From Desulfosporosinus sp. (GTDB lineage Bacteria; Bacillota; Desulfitobacteriia; Desulfitobacteriales; Desulfitobacteriaceae), in the NCBI GenBank assembly GCA_020692355.1, contig JAIMKP010000018.1, forward strand, positions 1 through 59,093: a stretch of 59,093 bases of DNA, written 5' to 3'. Positions 48,010 through 55,550 of this stretch are shown here, in pieces. The notes below the pieces were generated by a model. The model was not told the DNA's origin. It ran no database searches and worked only from the letters and a program-made list of their open reading frames with translations. Numbering within the stretch: the stretch's first letter is position 1; every line of letters begins with the position of its first letter. The position numbers and the translations under genes are program-made.

Positions 48010-48095
48010 GTTTGGTAGTCCGGCGATCATCATCCTAAAATGGAAGACCCGTAACTTTGCGTCCCTAACTTTCGTCAAGTTTGCCTTTTTCGCAC
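48010..48095 (-). promoter_or_regulatory. Class I c-di-GMP riboswitch (GEMM-I)
   Basis: Minus-strand leader of the HD-GYP operon. GGCAAAC, then a hairpin CTTGAC-GAAA-GTTAGG with a GNRA tetraloop, then the invariant GGGACGCAAAG, then the P3 side and ATGATCGCCGGACTACC. This is the GEMM-I order and spacing. About 65 bp separate the aptamer from the start codon, and ACAGGC...GCCTGC within it could act as the expression platform. Confidence 0.92.
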
Positions 48096-48119
48096 CCGGT
48101 AAGGATGAAATTTAATTAT

Positions 48120-48148
48120 ATTATAGCATACGATATTCTCATTTTCAA
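48120..48148 (-). promoter_or_regulatory. Promoter of the riboswitch operon
   Basis: Minus strand TTGAAA (48143-48148), 17 bases, TATAAT (48120-48125) preceded by TGC (extended -10). Transcription would begin near 48113, just ahead of the aptamer. Confidence 0.75.
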
Positions 48149-48174
48149 CACGCACGATTTGACAATGGGGTCCA

Positions 48175-48360
48175 CCTTGTTACGTACCTCTGCCACAATG
48201 GGCCTAATACTTCCCCGACCAACTCTGGATCCAAGCGGAAGTCGGTTCATCAAAGAGCATCACTTTCGGCTTCATGGCCAGAGCTCGGGCAATCGCTACC
48301 CGCTGTTTTTGCCCGCCTGATAAATTATCCGGAAATGCTTTCGCCTTGTCCAAAAGCGAT
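48175..48360 (-). pseudogene. ABC transporter ATPase fragment (frameshifted)
   Basis: Minus-strand reading gives [20 protein letters not shown] (signature motif), [19 protein letters not shown] (Walker B), then after a one-base frameshift [10 protein letters not shown]. This is the C-terminal third of a polar amino-acid-type ABC ATPase (GlnQ-like). No N-terminus or start. It occupies the gap between the NRAMP gene and the riboswitch promoter. Confidence 0.8.
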
Positions 48361-48427
48361 CAAGCGCAGTGAACGAAACGCGGATAAATCTCTTGACAAC
48401 CCCAACTGACAACCCCAACTAACTACC

Positions 48428-49675
48428 CTAACTAACTCCCTTAAACAGCCCCGGAAAGAGGGTTGCCGCCAATAATAAAAGGGTTAAAACAATCAAGATC
48501 CCGGTAAAAGTCCAGGCTACCCCATTATAGGTGCGGGAGTTGGCGTAATCTCCCATCAGCTTCTTCTTACTTGCGATCAGCATCATGAACACCAGGATCG
48601 GAGGTAACAAGATCCCATTAATCACCTGAGTCGTCAACATCACCCGATAGAGAGACAACCCCGGCCAGAGCACTAAACCTGCACTAATCCCGATGATGGC
48701 GGTATAGAGTCCGAAAAAAACGGGTGCCTCTTTGTAGGACTTGCTCACGCCATGCTCAAAACCAAACGCTTCGCACACGGCATAGGAAGTGCTCAACGGC
48801 AGGACAAAAGCTGCCAGCATTGAAGCCCCTAATAAGCCAAAACCGAAAAGAAGACTAGCATACTCACCCGCGACCGGGCGCAAGGCAATGGCCACATCCT
48901 TGATGGTTTCGATCGAAATATGATTTACAAAGAGAGTGGTAGCCGTGGAAACAATGATAAAGAACGCAATGAATCCGGTAAAAAATGAGCCCACGAATAC
49001 GTCCCAGCGGGTGTAACGGTACTCCTTGGCAGTAATCCCTTTATCCACCACAGAGGCCTGAACATAGAATTGTCCCCAGGGGGTAATGGTCGTTCCGATG
49101 ACCCCAACCGCCATGAGCAGAAACTCCGGACTCCCGCCAAAGTTCGGAGTAATAGATTGCACGAGAACCTCTTTCCAGGGAGGATGAACAATGAACCCCG
49201 ACAAGACATAACTAAAAAATGATAGGCAGAGGAGTAGGAACACTTTTTCTATCTTTTCGTAATCCGTTTTAATCACGAGCCACCAAATGATGCTGGCCAT
49301 CAGGGGAACAGAAATATACTTGCCGACCCCAAGAATTTCAAAACTCGTGGCAATCCCGGAGAATTCGGAGATAGTAGTCCCTAAGTTCGCCACCATGAGC
49401 ACGCCCATGGCAAAGAACGTCCAACGCACCCCGTAATGCTCCCGGATCAAATCAGAAAGCCCCCTGCCCGTGACCGCACCGGTTCGAGCCGACATCTCTT
49501 GAGCGATAGCCAAAAAAACCGTACTTACGATCATCGTAAAAATAAGGGCATAACCGTACTTGGCCCCCGCCGCCGCATAGGTGGCAATTCCTCCTGCATC
49601 ATTATCAGCAAAGGCGGTCACAATCCCTGGACCCATTACGGACAAAAATAGAAACAGCCGTGCTCTTTGAGACAT
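48428..49675 (-). CDS. NRAMP-family transporter, probable Mg2+ importer (NRMT-like)
   Basis: 415-residue LeuT-fold transporter with about 11 membrane segments. In TM1 the canonical metal motif DPGN reads ADNDAGGIATY. In TM6 the usual MPHN motif is absent, with GVIGTTITPWGQFY instead, so the metal-binding Met is missing. Loss of that methionine marks Mg2+-transporting relatives (NRMT), as I recall from work on a NRAMP-related Mg transporter. An M-box Mg2+ riboswitch directly upstream agrees with this. ATG at 49675 follows GAGGTGAG. Divalent-metal transport is secure; Mg2+ specificity is inference with two independent supports. Confidence 0.85.
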   Translation of the reverse strand: MSQRARLFLFLSVMGPGIVTAFADNDAGGIATYAAAGAKYGYALIFTMIVSTVFLAIAQEMSARTGAVTGRGLSDLIREHYGVRWTFFAMGVLMVANLGTTISEFSGIATSFEILGVGKYISVPLMASIIWWLVIKTDYEKIEKVFLLLCLSFFSYVLSGFIVHPPWKEVLVQSITPNFGGSPEFLLMAVGVIGTTITPWGQFYVQASVVDKGITAKEYRYTRWDVFVGSFFTGFIAFFIIVSTATTLFVNHISIETIKDVAIALRPVAGEYASLLFGFGLLGASMLAAFVLPLSTSYAVCEAFGFEHGVSKSYKEAPVFFGLYTAIIGISAGLVLWPGLSLYRVMLTTQVINGILLPPILVFMMLIASKKKLMGDYANSRTYNGVAWTFTGILIVLTLLLLAATLFPGLFKGVS

Positions 49676-49755
49676 CCCACTCACCTCAATCATAGCTAAC
49701 TATCATAGTATGCCCCGATTCCGTGGAGCGTTCCCAAACCGCATTAGGCAAGCAC

Positions 49756-49782
49756 AGTGAACTCGTTTCGCTAAAGCAAAAC
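49756..49782 (-). repeat. Partial structured repeat (copy G)
   Basis: Minus strand GTTTTGC-TTTA-GCGAAAC then GAGTTCACT. Same loop and end as other copies, but a different, still paired stem (one G-T wobble). It lies between the M-box terminator and the NRAMP gene, and is the only copy in minus orientation. Confidence 0.7.
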
Positions 49783-49816
49783 ATGATAAAAGGAGCCTTC
49801 CCATTGTGAAGGCCCC
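49783..49816 (-). terminator. M-box riboswitch terminator
   Basis: GGGGCCTTC pairs with GAAGGCTCC, followed by TTTTATCATG on the minus strand. It sits between aptamer and NRAMP gene as expected for Mg2+-dependent attenuation. Confidence 0.75.
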
Positions 49817-49837
49817 ACTGAACAAGCGCACGTCGAT

Positions 49838-50006
49838 ACTCTGACCTTCTCTTCTCATCGAGCTTTGGCACTGCACAACGTAGAGCACCGCTCAGCCACA
49901 TTAAGTAAGACCTTAAGCCGGTCATACCTGTTATACCCCTTGGCGTCTCTCGACATTTCCGGGCAGTGGCCTGTGTTCATACAGGAGCCTCACCTAACAG
50001 AGAATG
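49838..50006 (-). promoter_or_regulatory. M-box (ykoK) Mg2+ riboswitch
   Basis: Minus-strand segments GTTAGGTGAGGCTCCTGTA, CCACTGCCCGGAAATGTCG, AGAGACGCCAAGGGG and GTGCAGTGCCAAAGCTC match the M-box consensus in order. CTCTG and CAGAG at the two ends can form the closing stem P1. Controls the NRAMP-family gene. Confidence 0.92.
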
Positions 50007-50022
50007 TTTAATTGTCACCTTA

Positions 50023-50051
50023 ATTATAATGAAACTCATCAGGATATGCAA
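50023..50051 (-). promoter_or_regulatory. Promoter of the M-box transcript
   Basis: Minus strand TTGCAT (50046-50051), 17 bases, TATAAT (50023-50028), just upstream of the aptamer. Confidence 0.7.
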
Positions 50052-50097
50052 CCAAATCTGCCTTAAACAGGGCGCCCCAAAACAGACGAACAGATGA

Positions 50098-50886
50098 TTA
50101 AGTAACTGGGGGTGTCCCTCGTTCCCGCCAAAACCGCCACAAAATGAGGACAAACACCAGGGCCACCGTCGCGATACTGCTCCATTGGGCAGCCGTCCAG
50201 TGGAAAAGGAAGCGAGGGCTGTCCCCACGTAACCCTTCTAAAAAGATGCGGGCTAAGTTATAAAGGCCGGCATAGGTCAGAAAGATTACCCCAGAAGGCC
50301 ATTTACGGAGCTTTAAAATGAGCAAAAACGCAAACAGGATAACATCAAACTGGCCTTCCCAAACTTCGGCCGGCCAAAGGGGCTGATCCCCAAATGTGTC
50401 GCGTGCGAGCGTCCCCAAGGGGTAAAGGATCCCAAAATCGCCACCCGTCGGACCGCCAAAGGCGTCCCCATTCATGAGATTGGCATCGCGTCCGATAGCC
50501 TGTGCCAAAATGAGGCCGGGTGCAGCCAAGTCCGCCAGTTCCCAGAACGGCAATCTTTTTTTCCAAATATAGATTGCCCCAAGGATCAGAGCTCCAACCA
50601 CCCCTCCTTGAATCGACAATCCCCCGTGCCAAATGGCCAAGATCTCGCCTAAGTTGTGACGGTAGTAATTCCAGTCGAAAAAGAAGACCTGCCAAAAACG
50701 TGCTCCGAGCAACCCTCCGATGAGCAAAAGCGGAGCCAGATCGAGCATGACATCCATATATTCCTTTTTGCCTTCGGCTTTGATAATATAAAGAGTTACA
50801 CCGACCCCCAGCAAGAAAGCCAAGGCAAACAAAGTACTGTACGCCCGCACAGGGAAGTTCCCGATAAAAAACCAATACTGATGCAC
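50098..50886 (-). CDS. lgt: Prolipoprotein diacylglyceryl transferase
   Basis: 262-residue integral membrane enzyme that moves diacylglycerol from phosphatidylglycerol to the lipobox Cys. IWHGGLSIQGG has the essential His; AIGRDANLMNGDAFGGPTGG is the Lgt signature, with Asp where Glu is commonest; ARIFLEGLRGDS holds the late Arg. The start lies after GGAGGG. It is 16 bp downstream of a CaiB/BaiF gene, so probably co-transcribed. Confidence 0.9.
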   Translation of the reverse strand: MHQYWFFIGNFPVRAYSTLFALAFLLGVGVTLYIIKAEGKKEYMDVMLDLAPLLLIGGLLGARFWQVFFFDWNYYRHNLGEILAIWHGGLSIQGGVVGALILGAIYIWKKRLPFWELADLAAPGLILAQAIGRDANLMNGDAFGGPTGGDFGILYPLGTLARDTFGDQPLWPAEVWEGQFDVILFAFLLILKLRKWPSGVIFLTYAGLYNLARIFLEGLRGDSPRFLFHWTAAQWSSIATVALVFVLILWRFWRERGTPPVT

Positions 50887-50902
50887 TAAAAGCCCTCCTG
50901 AA

Positions 50903-52111
50903 TTAAATGATACCGTTTTCTTTAAGTCTTGCCAGTTCTGCCTCGGTTAAGCCGAGTTCTCCCAAATAAATGTCCCGATTATGCTCCCCTTTGCTGGGTC
51001 CGGGGAATTTGACGGTTCCCGGTGTCCGGGAGAACTTAGCCACCACATTGGGCATGATCACTTTCCCAAAGTCTTGATCCTCAAGCTCAATTAAGGATTG
51101 GCGATGAATAATCTGAGGATCGCCTAAAAGCTGGTCGATATCATAGACTGGGCCGACCACAGCCCCTGCTGCCAAGAGCGTATCCACAGCATCCTGCATG
51201 TTATGTTCACTAAACCATCCCTGAATAATCGTATCCAACTCGTCCACATGCTGGACACGGGTTGGATTATCCTTAAAGCGGACATCCTCAATCAATTCCG
51301 GTCGGCCAATCGCCCGGAAAACATTTTCCGCAATCGGTTGAGAACTCGCGGATAGGGCCACCCAGCGCCCGTCCTTCGCCTGATAGACATTTCTCGGCGC
51401 AGCAGAGCTAATCCGGTTGCCGACCCGACCTGGAACCGTTCCTAACACACTGTGCTCGACGATAGACGCCTCCATCAAGCGCATAAGGGGTTCATAAAGG
51501 CTCATGTCGATGATCTGCCCTTGGCCGCTTCCCTGCACATCCCGTTCGTACACAGCAATCATGATCGCCATCGCGGCATAAATGCTGGTCACACCATCGG
51601 CCAAAGCAATCGGCGGCAGGGTCGGAGGACTGTCCGGATAGCCATTCATAGACGCAAACCCACTCATACCCTCGGCAATGGTACCAAACCCGCCTCGCTT
51701 GGCATAGGGCCCGTCTTGCCCGAAGCCACTGACACGCAACATGATTAAGCGGGGATTCGCTGCTTGCAGGACATCCCAGCCCAGACCCCATTTTTCCAAG
51801 GTTCCGGGGCGGAAGTTTTCGATCAAGATATCCGCGTCTTTGAGCAAACGCAGAAAGAGTTCTTTTCCTTGTCCTGAATTGAGATTCAAGGTAACGCATC
51901 TCTTGTTGCGGGAAAGCGTTTTCCAGAAGATCCCGACATCATCTTTGACAGCCCCAAAACGGCGGGATTGGTCACCTGTCTTTGGGTGTTCAACCTTGAT
52001 CACATCTGCCCCATAATCGGCCAAATACGTTGCAGCCCAGGGAGCGGCCATCATGGTGGCACAGTCTATCACTTTTAAACCTTCAAGTGGCAGATAATCC
52101 TTCTTTTCCAT
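50903..52111 (-). CDS. CaiB/BaiF-family (class III) CoA-transferase
   Basis: 402-residue formyl-CoA:oxalate-type CoA-transferase. It opens LEGLKVIDCATMMAAPWAA, and GADVIKVEHPKTGDQSR, NLNSGQGKELFLRLL and ENFRPGTLEKWGL are family blocks. The catalytic Asp is in IIDMSLYEPL. Substrate unknown; carnitine, succinyl/benzylsuccinate and oxalate members all look alike. ATG at 52111 lies eight bases after GAGGAG. Confidence 0.9.
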   Translation of the reverse strand: MEKKDYLPLEGLKVIDCATMMAAPWAATYLADYGADVIKVEHPKTGDQSRRFGAVKDDVGIFWKTLSRNKRCVTLNLNSGQGKELFLRLLKDADILIENFRPGTLEKWGLGWDVLQAANPRLIMLRVSGFGQDGPYAKRGGFGTIAEGMSGFASMNGYPDSPPTLPPIALADGVTSIYAAMAIMIAVYERDVQGSGQGQIIDMSLYEPLMRLMEASIVEHSVLGTVPGRVGNRISSAAPRNVYQAKDGRWVALSASSQPIAENVFRAIGRPELIEDVRFKDNPTRVQHVDELDTIIQGWFSEHNMQDAVDTLLAAGAVVGPVYDIDQLLGDPQIIHRQSLIELEDQDFGKVIMPNVVAKFSRTPGTVKFPGPSKGEHNRDIYLGELGLTEAELARLKENGII

Positions 52112-52167
52112 CTTGTCCATCTCCTCTTCAAAGTCTTTTTAAAATAGTGGCCTGACCAGAGCCTAGA

Positions 52168-52203
52168 TGCAGAAAAAGGCCTAATGCCCTGCGCACTAGA
52201 CCT
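52168..52203 (-). terminator. Terminator after the 63-aa gene
   Basis: AAAGGTCTA pairs with TAGGCCTTT (one wobble), followed by TTC on the minus strand, ten bases after the stop. Confidence 0.5.
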
Positions 52204-52212
52204 TTAACTTCC

Positions 52213-52404
52213 TTAAAGGCTATTCAGTTTGTGAAACCATTCATCGTGCTTGATGTCGTTGGGAATGTTCGCTTCACGCGTTTCTTTGCCAACTGGTTTT
52301 TGTACATCCAAGAAATAACGGGAATGTTTGCCTGCCCAATGATCCGAGTAGGCCACAAAAATTAAGGCTAAAATGGCGATGGCACCCACGATTAAATATA
52401 ACAT
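52213..52404 (-). CDS. Small single-span membrane protein, unknown
   Basis: 63 residues: N-terminal transmembrane helix (LYLIVGAIAILALIFVAY), then a polar tail with HWAGKHSRYFLDV and DIKHDEWFHKLNSL. GGAGGTG precedes the ATG. No family recognised. It has its own terminator and does not seem to belong to the CaiB-lgt unit. Confidence 0.65.
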   Translation of the reverse strand: MLYLIVGAIAILALIFVAYSDHWAGKHSRYFLDVQKPVGKETREANIPNDIKHDEWFHKLNSL

Positions 52405-52595
52405 CCATCTACACCTCCATTATCATTCTATGGCCTTATCCAGCTTTGTCAAGTCTTTTTGTTCCCATTGCCAAAACTACCACTCGCACGGTTATTCTAA
52501 CAATTGGGCTCATCTTTCCTGACAAAAGGGGTTGCCCCGGCTATACTAAGTTCAAACACTCCTCTACCCTTTTCCACCCGGGCCTAACGGCCCCA

Positions 52596-52620
52596 TTCCC
52601 CATCCCTGATGGGGATTTTT
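52596..52620 (+). terminator. Plus-oriented terminator-like hairpin
   Basis: CCCCATC/GATGGGG stem followed by ATTTTTTTT on the plus strand. No plus-strand gene precedes it, so the transcript it would end is unknown; on the minus strand it lies just beyond the proline dehydrogenase stop. Confidence 0.45.
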
Positions 52621-52625
52621 TTTGT

Positions 52626-53531
52626 TCACTTCTTAAAGAAGTTCTTCATGATAAACCAGATATTTGCCGGCCGTTCCGCTAAACGGCGCATGAAATAGCC
52701 ATACCAATCCGTCCCATAAGGAACATAAATCCGAACCCGATACCCTTCCTGGGCCAGCTTTTTTTGTATTTCTGTTTTAATGCCATAAAGCATCTGAAAC
52801 TCAAACTTATCTTTGGAGATGTTGTTTTTCTTAACATAATCCTTCGTCCAGGCAATGATCTTGTCATCATGGGAAGCCACCGCCACATACCAGCCATTGT
52901 CCAGTTGATGTTTAATCAAGGTGATCAAGTTTTCATCCACTTTCGCCTTCTCAGGAAAAGCAACGGTTGAGGGTTCTTTATACGCTCCTTTCACCAGACG
53001 TAGGTTGGTTTGCAGATCAAGGACATCGGCTTCTGCGCGAAATAGGTAGGATTGGATCACCAAGCCGGTTAAAGGAAATTCCGTATGCATTTTCTTGAAC
53101 AGGTCCACCGTCGTCTGGCAGCGCGGAAAATCCTCCATATCCATGCGCACAAAAATTCCATGCTGCTTCGCCTTATGTAAAATCCGACGCACATTTGCTT
53201 CACAGACATCCCCGCCCAGATCAAGCCCCAGTTGGGTTAATTTGATGGACAGGTGAGACTTTACTCCGCTGCGGGCTATGCCCTCCACGGTTTCCAAAGC
53301 CCAGCCCGCAGCCCGCTCTGATTCCTCTTTCGTGCTGACAAATTCGCCCAAGCGATCCAAGGTAGCCACGATCCCGTCCCGGTTTAAGCGTTTAATCTGT
53401 TCAAGCGCCTCCGGAAGAGTTTCTCCGGCCACAAAGCGTTTAGCCCCAAAACGGAGTCCGTATTTGGTTGCTAAACTTCTTGCCGCTTGATTTTTGGCCA
53501 TCGCTAAAAAGAAAGTTCTTGTTGCTTCCAC
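52626..53531 (-). CDS. Proline dehydrogenase
   Basis: 301-residue monofunctional FAD proline dehydrogenase, oxidising proline to pyrroline-5-carboxylate. SIKLTQLGLDLG, IFVRMDMEDFP, RLVKGAYKEP, ASHDDKII, EFQMLYG and RIYVPYGTDWYGYFMRRLAE make up the barrel active site. GTG start at 53531 with GGAGGGG seven bases upstream. A -24/-12 promoter lies 54 bp ahead. The gene is divergent from a sigma-54 activator. Confidence 0.94.
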   Translation of the reverse strand: MEATRTFFLAMAKNQAARSLATKYGLRFGAKRFVAGETLPEALEQIKRLNRDGIVATLDRLGEFVSTKEESERAAGWALETVEGIARSGVKSHLSIKLTQLGLDLGGDVCEANVRRILHKAKQHGIFVRMDMEDFPRCQTTVDLFKKMHTEFPLTGLVIQSYLFRAEADVLDLQTNLRLVKGAYKEPSTVAFPEKAKVDENLITLIKHQLDNGWYVAVASHDDKIIAWTKDYVKKNNISKDKFEFQMLYGIKTEIQKKLAQEGYRVRIYVPYGTDWYGYFMRRLAERPANIWFIMKNFFKK

Positions 53532-53584
53532 GTCTAGTCCCCTCCTCTGTCTCTTTGCTTCACTACTGTTACCTTATTAATCTA

Positions 53585-53601
53585 AGCAAACGCCATGCCA
53601 A
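53585..53601 (-). promoter_or_regulatory. Sigma-54 (-24/-12) promoter of the proline dehydrogenase gene
   Basis: Minus strand TTGGCATGGCGTTTGCT: GG and GC doublets exactly 12 bases apart, matching TGGCAY-N5-TTGCW. Its position next to a sigma-54-dependent activator gene makes it convincing. Confidence 0.8.
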
Positions 53602-53713
53602 CCTCGGACACAACCTTTCCCTGCTGACCACAGGCATCTTAAGAGTGGTAAGCGTACTTTAATCTTCCTTCTTGAATGCTCTCGTGGGCAAATCCCGTGT
53701 TTCTTTGTATTCA

Positions 53714-53774
53714 CTGTCTAGACATATGTATAAAAACGTCTAGACAGTTCAGACCCTTCATGCTACTCTAGACA
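53714..53774. promoter_or_regulatory. Upstream activator sites (TCTAGA inverted repeats)
   Basis: CTGTCTAGAC (53714-53723) and GTCTAGACAG (53738-53747) are perfect inverted arms; a third TCTAGACA is at 53767-53774. They lie about 130-190 bp upstream of the -24/-12 promoter and just before the activator gene, the position of enhancer sites for a sigma-54 activator that may also control itself. Confidence 0.65.
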
Positions 53775-53801
53775 TGGCAGGCTAAACAAGGAGGCATAAA
53801 C

Positions 53802-55190
53802 ATGGCTGACCTCACCCCAATTTTCAAGGCCCTGCTCGACATTGTCCCTGTAGCCATTACAGGAGTCGATATTAACGGCATTGTCACCTATTGGAATTCA
53901 GGAGCCACCGAACTTTACGGGATTCCCGAACCCGAGATCATCGGGCATCCTTTGCGAGACTTTTTTCAACGGCAAGACCTCGTTGTACTCAATGTCTTGG
54001 AAAGCAAACAGCCTGTTTATCGCGCCTACCATCGCCCACGTGGGGATCGCCATGTCCTGATCAATGCCCAACCCGTTTACCAAAACGGTCAGCTCATCGG
54101 CGCACTCGCCAGCGAACAGGATATCACCCAATTGGTCAATCTTTACAATGACTTGGCCACAGCCAACTTCAACCTCGAACGCTTGGAAAAAGCCGTTAAC
54201 AGCACCTCCAATGGAGCCTTTGATCGGATTCACGGGAAGAGTACTGCCATTCAAACCGCCATCCGTATGGCGCAAAAGGTCGCCCTAACGGACGCTACCA
54301 TCCTCATCACCGGAGAGAGCGGGGTCGGCAAAGAACTCTTTGCCCGTGCCATCCATAACGCCTCCCCCCGCAACCAAGGCCCGTTTGTGGCCATCAACTG
54401 TGGGGCCATTCCAGCGGCACTCTTTGAGAGCGAACTCTTCGGCTACGAACGCGGGGCCTTCACCGGAGCTGAACCCAAAGGCAGTCCGGGTAAGATGACT
54501 TTAGCCAAAGGAGGAACCCTGTTTTTAGATGAGATCGGCGATCTCCCCTTGGATCTACAAGTTAAACTCCTGCGCGTCCTCCAGGAACAGTCCTATTATC
54601 GGCTGGGAGGGTCCGCGCCTTTGCGCCTGGAAGCGCGCATCCTCGCAGCAACAAACCGTTCCCTTGAAAACATGATCAAAGAAGGGACTTTTCGTCGAGA
54701 TCTATATTTCCGCCTCAATGTCATTAGTCTAGACATTCCACCCTTGCGCAAGCGGATTGAAGACATTCCTGACCTCACAGAGTACTTGGTACAGCAATTC
54801 GCCTTACAGTATGGTAAACTGGCACCTAGGCTCTCACCAGGAACACTGAGCGCCCTCATGGACTACGACTGGCCCGGTAATTTAAGAGAGCTGCGCAACG
54901 TCATGGAACGAGCGGTCATCTTGACGGAAGGCGACACGATCATGCCTCAAGATCTCCGCCTGACGATTCCCCTCCCTCCTTTGGTCGGGGCCAACCAGCA
55001 AGCATTTCAGCACTTGACTTCTTCCACAAAACCTGCTGTCCCCAGTGCTTCGGAACGGGAAGCTCTGCTGAAAGCCTTAAGCGCCGCCAACGGTAACAAA
55101 TCCAAAGCCGCCAAAATCTTAGGGGTGACCCGGGCTACGCTTTACAATCGCCTGCAGCGCTATTTCCCCGGAGGGAATGTCAGCAATTAG
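53802..55190 (+). CDS. Sigma-54-dependent transcriptional activator (PAS-AAA+-Fis)
   Basis: 462-residue enhancer-binding protein. PAS domain at ~5-115 ([19 protein letters not shown]), then AAA+ with Walker [18 protein letters not shown], the sigma-54 contact loop GAFTGA and Walker [17 protein letters not shown]-terminal Fis-type HTH follows ([20 protein letters not shown]). Layout is RocR/PrdR-like, so regulation of proline catabolism fits. AAGGAGG precedes the start. Its target is likely the divergent proline dehydrogenase gene through the TCTAGA sites. Confidence 0.92.
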   Translation: MADLTPIFKALLDIVPVAITGVDINGIVTYWNSGATELYGIPEPEIIGHPLRDFFQRQDLVVLNVLESKQPVYRAYHRPRGDRHVLINAQPVYQNGQLIGALASEQDITQLVNLYNDLATANFNLERLEKAVNSTSNGAFDRIHGKSTAIQTAIRMAQKVALTDATILITGESGVGKELFARAIHNASPRNQGPFVAINCGAIPAALFESELFGYERGAFTGAEPKGSPGKMTLAKGGTLFLDEIGDLPLDLQVKLLRVLQEQSYYRLGGSAPLRLEARILAATNRSLENMIKEGTFRRDLYFRLNVISLDIPPLRKRIEDIPDLTEYLVQQFALQYGKLAPRLSPGTLSALMDYDWPGNLRELRNVMERAVILTEGDTIMPQDLRLTIPLPPLVGANQQAFQHLTSSTKPAVPSASEREALLKALSAANGNKSKAAKILGVTRATLYNRLQRYFPGGNVSN

Positions 55191-55229
55191 CAATTCCTAT
55201 AGACGTATGCGTAAAGATTATAGATTGGA

Positions 55230-55387
55230 TTGTACAGATTTGTGCTAGGAGGAATTTTCACGCTCAAACCGATTCCCTTTTGAACCTGGCTGGAATTAAA
55301 GCTCGTTCCCTGGACTTTGGTATGGGGATGGACAATTTCGAAAAAGGCTGGAGCACTCTGGGCAAAGATTATCCGATTGAAAAATAG
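55230..55387 (+). pseudogene. Orphan coding remnant, unidentified
   Basis: Open frame without a start codon, ending at TAG at 55385-55387: the last ~50 residues read RNFHAQTDSLLNLAGIKARS, then LDFGMGMDNFEKGWSTLGKD, YPIEK. It looks like the C-terminus of a lost enzyme gene. I do not recognise the family. A terminator follows, as expected after a former gene. Confidence 0.4.
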
Positions 55388-55402
55388 TTCCTCCTCCTTT
55401 TT

Positions 55403-55430
55403 AAAGAGATGGCGATGGCCATCTCTTTTT
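55403..55430 (+). terminator. Terminator downstream of the activator gene
   Basis: AAAGAGATGG/CCATCTCTTT stem followed by a T run on the plus strand. Confidence 0.75.
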
Positions 55431-55500
55431 TACGCTCCTTTTCTTGCACTTCGCAATAAATTTAGGCAAACAAATTACTTATAGTTATTTCACAAAGCAT

Positions 55501-55529
55501 TTGAATCGCCAAAATGAAAGTGCTACAAT
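55501..55529 (+). promoter_or_regulatory. Promoter of the TauE-DUF1634 operon
   Basis: TTGAAT (55501-55506), 17 bases, TACAAT (55524-55529) with TGC before it; 21 bp ahead of the start codon. Confidence 0.65.
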
Positions 55530-55550
55530 GCCAATAGAGGAGGGATTGTT

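Noticed and set aside
49686-49925. 79-residue minus-strand frame upstream of the NRAMP gene
   Set aside because: It lies over the M-box aptamer and terminator; sequence conservation there is that of the RNA.
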